A stretch of DNA of 64,000 nt, taken from the NCBI RefSeq assembly GCF_003172915.1, contig NZ_QGKU01000048.1:186001-250000 (forward strand), in the 5' to 3' direction. The notes below the pieces were generated by a model, which had not been told where the DNA came from, ran no database searches, and was given only the letters and a program-made list of their open reading frames with translations. Shown here piece by piece: positions 46,085 through 54,459 of this stretch (position 1 is the stretch's first letter; each line of letters begins with the position of its first letter). Source of the DNA: Meridianimarinicoccus roseus (lineage in GTDB: Bacteria; Pseudomonadota; Alphaproteobacteria; Rhodobacterales; Rhodobacteraceae). The position numbers and the translations under genes were made by a program.

Positions 46085-46115
46085 AAAAAAAAACCGGCCA
46101 CAGGGGCCGGTTTTT
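46085..46115. terminator. bidirectional Rho-independent terminator
   Basis: CCGGCC/GGCCGG stem (46094-46099 and 46105-46110) with a five-base loop, nine As before and five Ts after. It can stop transcription from the DUF465 gene on the + strand and from phbB on the minus strand. Confidence 0.9.
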
Positions 46116-46161
46116 CTGTCTGTGTCGGGGGGGGCGGCCTTGCGCGGATGCCCCGCTCGGA

Positions 46162-46884
46162 TCAGACGAAGAACTGTCCGCCATTGGCCGAGATTGTGGA
46201 ACCGTTGATGAAGCCCGCATCGTCTGAGGTCAGGAACGCGACGCAGCGCGCGATTTCGTCGGGTTCGCCCAGACGGCCCGCCGGGATCATGCCGATGATC
46301 TTCTCGCGCACCTTCTCGGGCACGGCCATGACCATTTCGGTGGCGATGTAGCCGGGGCAGACCGCGTTGGCGGTGATGCCCTTGGCGGCGCCTTCCTGCG
46401 CGAGGCTCTTGATGATGCCCAGATCGCCGGCCTTCGTTGCGGCATAGTTCACCTGCGCGAACTGCCCCTTCTGCCCATTGATCGAACTGATCACGACGAT
46501 CCGGCCGAAACCGCGGTCGCGCATGCCGGGCCAGACCGGGTGCACCGTGTTGAACACGCCCGTCAGGTTGGTGTCGATCACGTCCTTCCACTGGTCCGGC
46601 GTCATCTTGTGGAACGGGGCGTCGCGGGTGATGCCCGCGTTGGCGACAACGATGTCGATCGGCCCAAGATCCGCCTCGACCTGGGCGATCCCGGCCTTGC
46701 TGGCTTCGTAGTCGGCGACGTTCCACTTGTAGGTCTTGATGCCGGTGGCCTCGGTGAAGGCTGCCGCCTTCTCGTCATTGCCCGCATAGGTCGCCGCGAC
46801 CTCGTGGCCCTGTGCTTTCAATGCCTTGGAGATGGCTTCACCGATACCGCGCGAGCCGCCGGTGACAAGTGCAACACGTCCCAT
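46162..46884 (-). CDS. phbB: acetoacetyl-CoA reductase
   Basis: A 240-residue short-chain dehydrogenase that reduces acetoacetyl-CoA to (R)-3-hydroxybutyryl-CoA with NADPH, the second step of poly-3-hydroxybutyrate synthesis. The cofactor motif TGGSRGIG is at residues 8-15, the NAG motif at 82-84, and the catalytic residues are S134, Y147 and K151. The exact length of 240 matches PhbB. The ATG at 46884 has GGAAGGAG six bases upstream. It lies downstream of phbA with a 139-bp gap that carries a very strong hairpin and a triplicated 11-bp repeat. The polymerase gene phbC is not in the window. Confidence 0.96.
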   Translation of the reverse strand: MGRVALVTGGSRGIGEAISKALKAQGHEVAATYAGNDEKAAAFTEATGIKTYKWNVADYEASKAGIAQVEADLGPIDIVVANAGITRDAPFHKMTPDQWKDVIDTNLTGVFNTVHPVWPGMRDRGFGRIVVISSINGQKGQFAQVNYAATKAGDLGIIKSLAQEGAAKGITANAVCPGYIATEMVMAVPEKVREKIIGMIPAGRLGEPDEIARCVAFLTSDDAGFINGSTISANGGQFFV

Positions 46885-46910
46885 GTGCGCTCCTTCCCTT
46901 ATCTGAGTTG

Positions 46911-46943
46911 TGTAGGAGTCCTGTAGGTTTTCTGTAGGAGTCC
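46911..46943 (-). repeat. three 11-bp direct repeats in the phbB leader
   Basis: TGTAGG recurs every 11 bp (46911, 46922, 46933) in units TGTAGGAGTCC, TGTAGGTTTTC and TGTAGGAGTCC as read on the + strand. They end 27 bp before the phbB start. Period and position fit either a helically phased binding site or an unstable repeat; they do not match the TGC-rich PhaR site. Confidence 0.6.
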
Positions 46944-46979
46944 CTTGGGTTTCGATGGCGACACGAACAGGCCGCCTTG

Positions 46980-47012
46980 GGGCGGGCGGGACCGCGAAGG
47001 CCCCACCCGCCC
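46980..47012 (-). other. strong intercistronic hairpin between phbA and phbB
   Basis: On the minus strand a 14-bp stem with two G-U pairs (GGGCGGGTGGGGCC with GGTCCCGCCCGCCC) and a five-base TTCGC loop begins 11 bp after the phbA stop. No T-tract follows. It could trim or protect the phbA message and lower phbB transcription. Confidence 0.6.
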
Positions 47013-47023
47013 GGTGCAGATGA

Positions 47024-48199
47024 TCAGCTGCGTTCCACGCAGAGCGCGACGCCCATGCCACCGCCGATGCAAAGCGTGGCCAGACCCTTTTTCGCGCCGC
47101 GGCGTTTCATTTCGAACAGAAGCGTGTTCAGCACCCGGCAGCCCGACGCGCCGATCGGGTGGCCGATCGCGATGGCACCGCCGTTCACGTTCACGATCGC
47201 CGGATCCCAGCCCATGTCCTTGTTCACGGCGCAGGCCTGCGCGGCGAAGGCTTCGTTGGCTTCGATCAGGTCGAGATCGGAGACCTTCCAGCCGGCCTTT
47301 TCCAGCGCCTTGCGCGACGCGTAGATCGGGCCCGCGCCCATGATGGACGGATCGAGACCGGCGGTCGCGTAGGAGGCGATGCGCGCAAGCGGTTCGATGC
47401 CGCGCTTGGCGGCATCATCGGCATGCATCAGCAGCGTCGCCGCCGCGCCGTCGTTCAGGCCCGAAGCGTTGCCGGCGGTCACAGTGCCATCCTTCGTGAA
47501 GGCCGGGCGCAGTTTTGCCATGCCTTCCACACTGGCGCCGTGGCGGATGTATTCGTCCTTGTCCACGACGATGTCGCCCTTGCGCGTCTTCACCGTGAAG
47601 GGGATGATCTCGTCCTCGAACTTGCCGGCCTTCTGCGCGGCCTCGGCCTTGTTCTGGCTGGCGGCGGCGAACTCGTCCTGCATCTCGCGGCTGATCTGCC
47701 ACTTCTCGGCCACGTTCTCGGCGGTCTGGCCCATGTGGTACTGGTTGAACGCGTCCCAGAGACCGTCCTTGATCATTGTATCGATGTATTTCATGTCGCC
47801 CATCTTCTGGCCGGCCCGCAGCGCGGCGGCATGGGGGCTGAGAGACATGCTTTCCTGACCGCCGGCGGCGACGATGCTGGCATCGCCCAGCATGATGTGC
47901 TGCGCACCGAGGGCGACGGCCCGAAGGCCAGAGCCGCAGACCTGGTTGATGCCCCACGCGGCGCTTTCCTGCGGCAGACCCGCATTGATATGCGCCTGGC
48001 GCGCCGGGTTCTGGCCCTGGGCTGCGGTCAGCACCTGGCCGAGAATGGTTTCGGACACCTCTGACTTGTCGATGCCGGCACGGGCGACGACGCCTTCCAG
48101 CACCGCGGCGCCCAGATCGTGCGCCGGCGTCGTGGCGAAAGAGCCAAGAAAGCTGCCGACCGCGGTCCGGCCTGCTGATGCGATAACTACGTCGGTCAT
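47024..48199 (-). CDS. phbA: acetyl-CoA C-acetyltransferase
   Basis: A 391-residue biosynthetic thiolase that condenses two acetyl-CoA to acetoacetyl-CoA, the first step toward poly-3-hydroxybutyrate. Catalytic residues are C88 (NQVCGSG), H347 ([14 protein letters not shown]) and C377 (LCIGGGMG). Length is exactly that of PhbA enzymes. The ATG at 48199 has AGGATCC upstream. It leads the phbA-phbB pair. Confidence 0.97.
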   Translation of the reverse strand: MTDVVIASAGRTAVGSFLGSFATTPAHDLGAAVLEGVVARAGIDKSEVSETILGQVLTAAQGQNPARQAHINAGLPQESAAWGINQVCGSGLRAVALGAQHIMLGDASIVAAGGQESMSLSPHAAALRAGQKMGDMKYIDTMIKDGLWDAFNQYHMGQTAENVAEKWQISREMQDEFAAASQNKAEAAQKAGKFEDEIIPFTVKTRKGDIVVDKDEYIRHGASVEGMAKLRPAFTKDGTVTAGNASGLNDGAAATLLMHADDAAKRGIEPLARIASYATAGLDPSIMGAGPIYASRKALEKAGWKVSDLDLIEANEAFAAQACAVNKDMGWDPAIVNVNGGAIAIGHPIGASGCRVLNTLLFEMKRRGAKKGLATLCIGGGMGVALCVERS

Positions 48200-48299
48200 G
48201 GTGGATCCTTCCCAGTATGTATCCAGCGGCACATGCGGACTGGCCACACGCACCGTTGCGCCAAGGCATAGGGGCTGAGAGGGCAAGGAGCAACTGACA

Positions 48300-48315
48300 G
48301 GGTGTCTCAACACCC
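48300..48315 (-). terminator. weak hairpin after the EAL gene
   Basis: GGGTGT/ACACCC stem with a four-base loop, 23 bp downstream of the EAL gene stop on the minus strand, without a T-tract. Confidence 0.25.
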
Positions 48316-48338
48316 CGGCGGGACACGGTGCCGCAGGG

Positions 48339-49178
48339 TCAGCGCGCCTGTAGCGCCGCGGGTTCCCCGGGCCAGCGCGGGCACAGGGTCGGGCGCCCGA
48401 GATGGTACCCCTGCAACGCGTCCACGCCGCAGGCAGCGAGCCATGCCGCGTCTGCCGGGTCTTCCACCGCTTCGGCCACGCTGAGCGCTTCGAAATGACG
48501 CGCGAGTCCGACCAGCGCGCGCAGAAGCGCCTGGTTGTCCGGGTCGCGGTGCACGTCGCGCGAGAACGCCCCGTCGATCTTGATGATGTCGAAGCGCCAG
48601 TCGCGCAGCTGCCGGAAAGCCGTGTGTCCGGCGCCGAAATCGTCGAGCGCGAGGCTGATGCCCCACGCGCGCCACTGCGCCAATGGCGCGGCAAGCGCCG
48701 CCGGGCCGGGCAGGACGGCATGTTCGGTGACTTCGAGGATCAGCCGTTCGGCGAGCGCCGGGCAGGGTTGCAGGCGCGCGCGCAACAGCGCCTGCCAGCC
48801 GGGATCTTCCAGCGTCCGGGGATCGACATTTACCGACAGACGCAGGTCGGGCACGGCGGCCAGCGTGTCCAGCGCCAGTGTCAGCGCCCGTCGGTCGAGC
48901 GCCCGGCCCAGCGGCGTGTCCATCACCGGTCCCATGAATTGCCCCGGAGTCAGCACGCGCCCACAGGGCAGGCGAAGGCGCAACAGCGCTTCATGGAAGG
49001 CGGGGCGGGTGCGCGGTCCGTGTGCACGGTGCACCGGCTGGAATGCCAGTACGATGCGGTCGCCGTGCAGTGCTTCGGAGACGCGGGCGGAGGGAAGCTC
49101 TGGCGCAGGCAGCGCGGCGACGCGCGGGTCGTTCTGGGTGTCTGGGGTTTTTTGCGGAGATCGGGACAGGCGGCGCAT
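48339..49178 (-). CDS. stand-alone EAL-domain c-di-GMP phosphodiesterase
   Basis: A 279-residue cytoplasmic protein that is an EAL domain only, without GGDEF, PAS or membrane parts. Catalytic residues are all present: E63 of EAL (FHEALLRL), N117, E149, the DDFG pair at 179-182, K200, E236 and the Q256-G-Y end motif. It should therefore hydrolyse c-di-GMP to pGpG. The first 35 residues are proline- and arginine-rich without similarity to a sensor. The ATG at 49178 has GGAAGG seven bases upstream. A perfect LexA box lies 65 bp upstream, which would tie c-di-GMP turnover to DNA damage; this is an inference. It lies downstream of the frc operon on the same strand, separated by 242 bp. Confidence 0.9.
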   Translation of the reverse strand: MRRLSRSPQKTPDTQNDPRVAALPAPELPSARVSEALHGDRIVLAFQPVHRAHGPRTRPAFHEALLRLRLPCGRVLTPGQFMGPVMDTPLGRALDRRALTLALDTLAAVPDLRLSVNVDPRTLEDPGWQALLRARLQPCPALAERLILEVTEHAVLPGPAALAAPLAQWRAWGISLALDDFGAGHTAFRQLRDWRFDIIKIDGAFSRDVHRDPDNQALLRALVGLARHFEALSVAEAVEDPADAAWLAACGVDALQGYHLGRPTLCPRWPGEPAALQAR

Positions 49179-49243
49179 GGGAACCTTCCGGGCTGGGACA
49201 TGGCACCGATGCTGCGCCAAAACTGGTAAACAGAGCCCTAAAT

Positions 49244-49258
49244 GTTCATAAAATGTTC
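49244..49258. promoter_or_regulatory. LexA (SOS) box upstream of the EAL gene
   Basis: GTTC, seven bases (ATAAAAT), GTTC: a perfect alphaproteobacterial LexA operator, 65 bp before the EAL start and in an AT-rich stretch likely to be its promoter. No other start codon of a gene lies close, so the EAL gene is the only candidate target. Confidence 0.65.
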
Positions 49259-49383
49259 CGTATTCCGGTCTTCGCGCCGTGCCCTTTCCCGCCTGCTGTT
49301 CATTCGATGCCGTCCGGAGCCATCGTTGCAGAACGAAGTGCCTGAACGCGCGCGGGGCCGCACGCGCCGGAATTTCGGTCCAT

Positions 49384-49410
49384 CGGCGGACCCAAGGGAT
49401 GGGCCCGCCG
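49384..49410 (-). terminator. hairpin after the frc operon
   Basis: On the minus strand CGGCGGGCCC pairs fully with GGGTCCGCCG (one G-U) around a seven-base loop, 10 bp after the frcA stop. No T-tract follows. Confidence 0.45.
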
Positions 49411-49420
49411 ACGTATCCAG

Positions 49421-50194
49421 TCAGGCTGCGCTTTCGAAATCGGGCTCTTTCGCGCCCGTCATCAGCGCCACCGCGTCGTTCATCGTGTGGTCTTGCGGCT
49501 TGATCACGCACAGCCGCTTGCCGAGGCGGTGGATGTGGATCCGGTCAGCCACCTCGAACACATGCGGCATGTTGTGGCTGATCAGCACGATCGGAATGCC
49601 GCGCGAGCGCACGTCCTGGATCAGTTCCAGCACCTTGCGGCTTTCCTTGACCCCCAGCGCCGCCGTCGGTTCATCGAGGATGATGACCTTCGATCCGAAG
49701 GCGGCGGCGCGGGCCACGGCCACGCCCTGGCGCTGGCCGCCGGACAGGGTTTCAACCGCCTGGTTGATGTTCTGGATCGTCATGAGGCCGAGGTCGTTCA
49801 GCTTTTCGCGGGCGATCCGTTCCATCTCCTTGCGGTCGAGCTGGAAGAAATACTTGCCCATGAAGCCCGGCTTGCGCAGTTCGCGCCCCATGAACATGTT
49901 GTCCGCGATCGACAGGGCGGGCGACATGGCAAGTTGTTGGTAGACCGTTTCGATGCCGTGCTCGCGCGCATCGAGCGGCGAAGAGAAGTGCACTTGCTTG
50001 CCTTCCAGCCGCACCTCGCCCTCGTCGGGGATAACGGCACCCGACACGGCCTTGATGAGCGTGGACTTGCCGGCTCCGTTGTCCCCGATCACGGCGAGGA
50101 TCTCGCCGGGATAGAGTTCGAAGTCGCAGTGATCGAGCGCGGTGACGCGGCCATAGCGCTTCACCAGTTTCTTGCCTTGCAGGATCGGTTCCAT
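49421..50194 (-). CDS. frcA: sugar ABC transporter ATP-binding protein FrcA-like
   Basis: A 257-residue single ABC ATPase. Walker A GDNGAGKST is near residues 37-45, the signature LSGGQRQG near 150, and Walker B VIILDEPTAALG follows. Unlike most sugar ATPases of the CUT2 class, which carry two ABC domains in about 500 residues, this one has a single domain, as FrcA of Sinorhizobium does. It starts within the permease stop codon (ATGA). As the last gene of the unit it powers sugar import; fructose is the best guess from family resemblance. Confidence 0.88.
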   Translation of the reverse strand: MEPILQGKKLVKRYGRVTALDHCDFELYPGEILAVIGDNGAGKSTLIKAVSGAVIPDEGEVRLEGKQVHFSSPLDAREHGIETVYQQLAMSPALSIADNMFMGRELRKPGFMGKYFFQLDRKEMERIAREKLNDLGLMTIQNINQAVETLSGGQRQGVAVARAAAFGSKVIILDEPTAALGVKESRKVLELIQDVRSRGIPIVLISHNMPHVFEVADRIHIHRLGKRLCVIKPQDHTMNDAVALMTGAKEPDFESAA

Positions 50195-51264
50195 CAGACT
50201 GACACCTTTCTGATCCATTGGTCCACCGCGACCGCGCCGATGATGAGCAGGCCGATCAGCAGGTAGGTCCATTGCGGGTCGGTTCCGGCCATCCGAAGGC
50301 CGAGCGAGAACACGCCGACGATCAGCGCCCCGAAGAGCGAGCCGACGATGGAGCCGCGTCCGCCGAAGAGCGAAATACCCCCGATGACGACGGCGGTGAT
50401 CGCCTCGATATTGGCCAACTGGCCCGAAGTCGGCGAGACCGATCCGATGCGCCCGATCAGCACCCAGCCCGCCAGCGCGCAGATCAGCCCGGACAGCGCG
50501 TAGACCGAGATCAGAACCTTCTTGGTCTGCACGCCGGACAGTTCCGCCGCCTCGGCGTCGTCGCCCACGGCATAGACATGGCGGCCCCAGGCGGTCTGTT
50601 TCAGTGCATAGGCGAGCACGGCCACCAGCACGAGCATCAGCACCACGCCATAGGTGAACACCGCGCCGCCGATCTTGAAGCTGTTGCCGAAGAACTGAAG
50701 AGCTGCGGCCTGTTCCGCGATGTCCTGTGCGCGGATCGTTTCGTTGGCCGAGTAAAGATAGTTGGCCGCTAGGAAGATCTGCCAGGTACCCAGCGTCACG
50801 ATGAACGGAGGCAGGCGCATCACAGAAACAAGGACGCCGTTGATGAAGCCCATCAGCGTGCCCGCAGCAAGGCCGATGATGATGGAGATTTCCGCGGGCA
50901 GGCCGTAGCGGAAGGTGAACTGCCCCATGATGACGGAGGAGAAGACCATGATGGCCCCGACACTCAGGTCGATGCCCGCGGTCAGGATCACGAGGCTTTG
51001 CGCCGCGGCGGTGATGCCCACGATGGCGACCTGCTGCAGGATCAGCGTCAACGCGAAGGGCGAGAAGAAATTGCTGCCGATCAGCACGGCGAACAGGATC
51101 ACGGACAGAACGAGCACGATCAGCGGCACGAGGGCGGGGTTCTGGTGCAGCGTGTGCTGGATGCGGGTCAGGAACCCGCCGTGGTGTTCGAATTCCGCGA
51201 CCGTCGCCGACGCGCCGGTGGCGGCCGATTCGTAGTCGTTGGGTTTCGGGGAGGTTTCGGACAT
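50194..51264 (-). CDS. frcC: sugar ABC transporter permease FrcC-like
   Basis: A 356-residue CUT2-class permease of the BPD_transp_2 family with about ten transmembrane segments. The family signature LVILTAGIDLSVGAIM lies near residue 95, and the EAA-like GRHVYAVGDDAEAAELSG loop near residue 225. The first 40 residues are a polar cytoplasmic extension. It lies 89 bp downstream of the binding protein gene and overlaps frcA. Confidence 0.88.
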   Translation of the reverse strand: MSETSPKPNDYESAATGASATVAEFEHHGGFLTRIQHTLHQNPALVPLIVLVLSVILFAVLIGSNFFSPFALTLILQQVAIVGITAAAQSLVILTAGIDLSVGAIMVFSSVIMGQFTFRYGLPAEISIIIGLAAGTLMGFINGVLVSVMRLPPFIVTLGTWQIFLAANYLYSANETIRAQDIAEQAAALQFFGNSFKIGGAVFTYGVVLMLVLVAVLAYALKQTAWGRHVYAVGDDAEAAELSGVQTKKVLISVYALSGLICALAGWVLIGRIGSVSPTSGQLANIEAITAVVIGGISLFGGRGSIVGSLFGALIVGVFSLGLRMAGTDPQWTYLLIGLLIIGAVAVDQWIRKVSV

Positions 51265-51353
51265 GGTGACTTCCTCTGTGAGCGGGCAAGTCTCTGGGGT
51301 GGCCGGGAACGCGAAGCGCTCCCGGCCTGTTCAGGCAGCGGCTGTCGCGGGGT

Positions 51354-52364
51354 TCAGCCCCAGCAGCGCGCGAGGCCCTCTTCCACCGAGATGGAATCGA
51401 CACCGTCCACCGGTGCATCCGTCACCAGCGACACGCCGGTATCGGTGAAGGTCTTGCCCGGGGTCGGTTCGGGCAGGGTGCCGTCTGCGGCGTAAGCGGC
51501 GATCGCCTCGATCCCGAGGGAGGCCATCAGCAGCGGGTACTGCTGCGAGGTGGCGCCGATCACGCCGTCCTGCACGTTGGCAACGCCCGGGCAGCCGCCG
51601 TCCACGGACACGATCAGCACGTCGTTCTCGCGGCCGATGGCCTTCAGCGCCTCGTAGGCGCCGGCGGCGGCGGGTTCGTTGATCGTGTAAACCACGTTGA
51701 TGAAGGGGTCCTTCGCCAGAAGGTTCTCCATCGCGCGGCGGCCGCCTTCCTCGTTGCCGGCGGTCACGTCGTTGCCGACGATACGCGGATCGGTTTCGTC
51801 GCCCCACTTGTTCGGGTCGCCCAGATCGATCCCGAAGCCCTGCAGAAAGCCCTGGTCGCGCAGCACGCCGACCGACGGCTGGCTGACTGCGAGGTCGAGC
51901 ATCGCGATCTTCGCGTCGGCGGCCGCATCGCCCAGTGTGGCCGCCGCCCATTTGCCGATCAGCTCACCGGCCAGGAAGTTGTCGGTGGCGAAAGTGGCAT
52001 CGGCCGCGTCGATCGGTTCCAGCGGCGTGTCGAGCGCGATCACCAGCAGCCCGGCTTCGCGCGCTTGTGTGACCGAGGACACGATGGAGGAGGTGTCGGA
52101 TGCGGTGATCAGGATCCCCGATGCGCCGTCGGCGATGCAGGTCTCGATCGCTGCCACCTGGCTTTCATGGTCGCCGTCGATCTTGCCGGCATAGGATTTG
52201 AGGGTGATCCCCAGTTCGGCGGCCTTGGCTTCGGCGCCTTCCTTCATCTTCACGAAGAAGGGGTTGGTGTCGGTCTTGGTGATCAGGCAGGCCGAGGTTT
52301 CGGCGAATGCCGCACCGGACATTGCCGCAAGCGCAATGGCGCTGCTGGTCATGAGTTTCTTCAT
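51354..52364 (-). CDS. frcB: sugar ABC transporter substrate-binding protein FrcB-like
   Basis: A 336-residue periplasmic binding protein. The signal peptide ends near residue 21 (GAAFA-ET). The mature start ([19 protein letters not shown]) and the hinge-region stretches ([18 protein letters not shown] and [14 protein letters not shown]) closely match FrcB, the fructose/mannose/ribose-binding protein of rhizobia. The ATG at 52364 has GAGG six bases upstream. It is the first and probably most highly expressed gene of frcBCA and lies divergent from the ROK regulator across a perfect palindrome. Confidence 0.9.
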   Translation of the reverse strand: MKKLMTSSAIALAAMSGAAFAETSACLITKTDTNPFFVKMKEGAEAKAAELGITLKSYAGKIDGDHESQVAAIETCIADGASGILITASDTSSIVSSVTQAREAGLLVIALDTPLEPIDAADATFATDNFLAGELIGKWAAATLGDAAADAKIAMLDLAVSQPSVGVLRDQGFLQGFGIDLGDPNKWGDETDPRIVGNDVTAGNEEGGRRAMENLLAKDPFINVVYTINEPAAAGAYEALKAIGRENDVLIVSVDGGCPGVANVQDGVIGATSQQYPLLMASLGIEAIAAYAADGTLPEPTPGKTFTDTGVSLVTDAPVDGVDSISVEEGLARCWG

Positions 52365-52446
52365 GGTGTCCTCCCAGACAATGATATGCGCCCCTTGGTT
52401 CTGAGGCGTCCTTTGGCGGCACGGTGCCGCGGAAAGGATGGAACGA

Positions 52447-52474
52447 CCTACACGCATATTTGGCAACCCGTCAA
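52447..52474 (-). promoter_or_regulatory. probable frcB promoter
   Basis: On the minus strand TTGACG (52469-52474), 16 bp, TGTAGG (52447-52452). The -35 matches five of six positions; the -10 is poor. The palindromic operator ends two bases before the -35. Confidence 0.4.
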
Positions 52475-52476
52475 TA

Positions 52477-52497
52477 AATAAATCAACTTGATTTATT
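52477..52497. promoter_or_regulatory. perfect 21-bp palindrome, likely FrcR operator
   Basis: AATAAATCAA, then C, then its exact inverted complement. AT-rich palindromes of this size are typical of ROK-family repressors such as NagC and Mlc. It lies between frcB and its divergent ROK regulator, adjacent to the frcB -35 box and ten bases before the proposed regulator start, so it could control both. Confidence 0.75.
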
Positions 52498-52506
52498 AAA
52501 TGGGCG

Positions 52507-53733
52507 GTGTCAGGGTCGCAGGTGGAGGACAAGACCCTGACAGAGCTCGAAGGCCACATCCCGTCCGGGGGTGCAACACCGCACCGGATGCGAAACCACA
52601 ACGAACGCCTGATCTTGTCGATGATCCATCGGCACGGTGCGATGCCGGGCAGCGACATCGCGCGCCTGACCGGCTTGTCGTCGCAGACGGTGTCGGTGAT
52701 CCTGCGCAAGTTGGAACTGGATGGGCTGGTGGCAAAGGGCACTCCGTTGCGCGGGCGGGTGGGCAAGCCGTCGGTTCCGATGGCGCTTGCCCGCGAGGGG
52801 CTGCTGTCGGTCGGGCTGAAGATTGGGCGGCGCACCGCGGACCTGCTGCTGATCGACTTTCATGGCGGGGTGCTCGCAGAACGTCGCATGTCCTATCGGT
52901 TTCCCACGCCGGACGAGGTGTTCGCGTTCCTGCGCGCCGGGATCGCGGCCTTCGGGGCCGGGCTGCCAGCGGGCATCGCCGACCGGATCGCCGGCATCGG
53001 CATCGCCGCACCGTTCGAAATGTGGAACTGGCATCATTCCGTGGGCGCACCGGCGAACCGGATGATGGCATGGCGCGGGCTCGATTTCGCCCGGACCATC
53101 GCCGCCTTTTCCGACCTCCCGGTCTTCGTGCAAAACGATGCCACCGCCGCCTGCCGGGCCGAGCACGTGTTCGGACAGGGCAAGCGATTCGCGTCTTACG
53201 GGTATTTCTTCCTTGGTGCCTTCATCGGCGGCGGCGTGGTGCTGAATGGCACTGTGGTCGAGGGACAGCACGGCAATGCGGGGGCCTTCGGGTCCATGCC
53301 GATGCCGTCCCCGGACGGGCCGCGCCAGCTGATCGACACTGCGTCGATCCATCTGCTGGAAAAGCGGCTGGAGGCGGACGGGCTCGATCCGCAGGACCTA
53401 TGGGACGATCCGCTCGACTGGTCCTGTTTCGAGGCGCATGTCGCCCCCTGGGTGAGCCAGACGGCGGGCCAGATCGCCCATGCCGCGATCAGTGTATGTG
53501 CCGTGCTGGATATGGAGGCGATCGTGATCGACGGCGCCTTCCCCGAAACGGTGCGCGCCGCGCTGACCCGCGCCACCGGAGAGGCTCTTGGGCGCATGGA
53601 TCTGCGCGGCCTGATCCCACCCGAGGTGGTGGAAGGCCGTGTCGGGCGCAATGCGCGCGCCCTTGGCGCGGCCAGCGCGCCGGTATTTTCGCAGTATTTC
53701 CTGGACAGCACGAGCGGACTTGGAGCGGTCTGA
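52507..53733 (+). CDS. ROK-family transcriptional regulator FrcR-like
   Basis: A 408-residue ROK protein: an N-terminal winged helix (about residues 30-82, [21 protein letters not shown] region) and a sugar-kinase-like C-terminal domain. The kinase-type phosphate loop and the zinc-binding CxCG motif of NagC/Mlc are not seen, as in other FrcR-like proteins, so it is a sensor and not a kinase. Divergence from frcB points to control of the sugar operon. The start is uncertain: a GTG at 52507 lies only ten bases from the palindrome with no clear ribosome site; a GTG at 52522 is possible, and an ATG at 52588 would cut into the DNA-binding domain. Confidence 0.85.
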   Translation: MSGSQVEDKTLTELEGHIPSGGATPHRMRNHNERLILSMIHRHGAMPGSDIARLTGLSSQTVSVILRKLELDGLVAKGTPLRGRVGKPSVPMALAREGLLSVGLKIGRRTADLLLIDFHGGVLAERRMSYRFPTPDEVFAFLRAGIAAFGAGLPAGIADRIAGIGIAAPFEMWNWHHSVGAPANRMMAWRGLDFARTIAAFSDLPVFVQNDATAACRAEHVFGQGKRFASYGYFFLGAFIGGGVVLNGTVVEGQHGNAGAFGSMPMPSPDGPRQLIDTASIHLLEKRLEADGLDPQDLWDDPLDWSCFEAHVAPWVSQTAGQIAHAAISVCAVLDMEAIVIDGAFPETVRAALTRATGEALGRMDLRGLIPPEVVEGRVGRNARALGAASAPVFSQYFLDSTSGLGAV

Positions 53734-53826
53734 CGGTCCGGCGTCGCAGGGGCCGACCTTGCCACGCCGACGTCTTGCGCGCCGAAGGGCCTTGGCTGGC
53801 GTCAGGGGCCGGGTGCGCCCGAAGAC

Positions 53827-54183
53827 TCAGCCCTTGCCGGAACCTTCGGCGCAGAACATCTCGTAAAGCAGGGCGATGGTGCGGGCCGCGCGTTGGTCCG
53901 AGATCGAGTAGAAAATCGCCTTGCCCTCACGGCGTGACCGGACAAGCCCTTCCATACGCAGCCGTGCAAGTTGCTGGCTGACCGCCGCCTGCCGCTGGCA
54001 CAACAGGACTTCAAGTTCCGTGACCGACTTCTCGCCCATGCTGAGATGACACAGGATCAAAAGCCGACCCTCGTGCGCAAGCGCCTTCAGGAACGCCGCT
54101 GCACGCTCGGAGTTCTGCTGCATTTCCGACACGATGGCGTCGTTGCCATCGAGCGTCTCGCTGTGATCGGTACTGATATCCAC
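53827..54183 (-). CDS. ArsR-family regulator of the BigR/SqrR persulfide-sensing type
   Basis: A 118-residue winged-helix repressor. The recognition region is QAAVSQQLARLRMEGLV. Two cysteines stand at the positions that form the tetrasulfide bridge in SqrR and BigR: C45 (LLILCHLS) and C111 (LLYEMFCAEG), 66 residues apart, the same spacing as in SqrR of Rhodobacter capsulatus. A third cysteine, C62, is extra. Metal-binding ArsR motifs are absent. It should therefore sense reactive sulfur species. No sulfide:quinone oxidoreductase or persulfide dioxygenase gene is in the window. The start is uncertain: GTG at 54183 gives the family length, and an ATG at 54279 would add 32 unlike residues. The 276-bp upstream gap contains no gene. 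Confidence 0.8.
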   Translation of the reverse strand: MDISTDHSETLDGNDAIVSEMQQNSERAAAFLKALAHEGRLLILCHLSMGEKSVTELEVLLCQRQAAVSQQLARLRMEGLVRSRREGKAIFYSISDQRAARTIALLYEMFCAEGSGKG

Positions 54184-54459
54184 GGCTCGCACTCTTACCC
54201 AATTGTCGGGTGAGTGCTGCAGCGCAGCACCGGCCCGATCCGCATACGTCGCTCCGTGTTCTTGCCGGTCGTCCGGCATGTGACGGGGCTACCCCGCGCC
54301 GCGCGCCGACCGGCCCGCACCGCACCTTGTTCATAAGGTGATATAGTATGAAGCGAATACATTTACAACTTGGCCAAATGGGGTGGCCATAGCGTGCAGG
54401 ATAGGCGGCCCGCCCGGCGGCAGCGCGGCGGAGGGCGGCGCTGCGTTGCCGCAAAGCGG

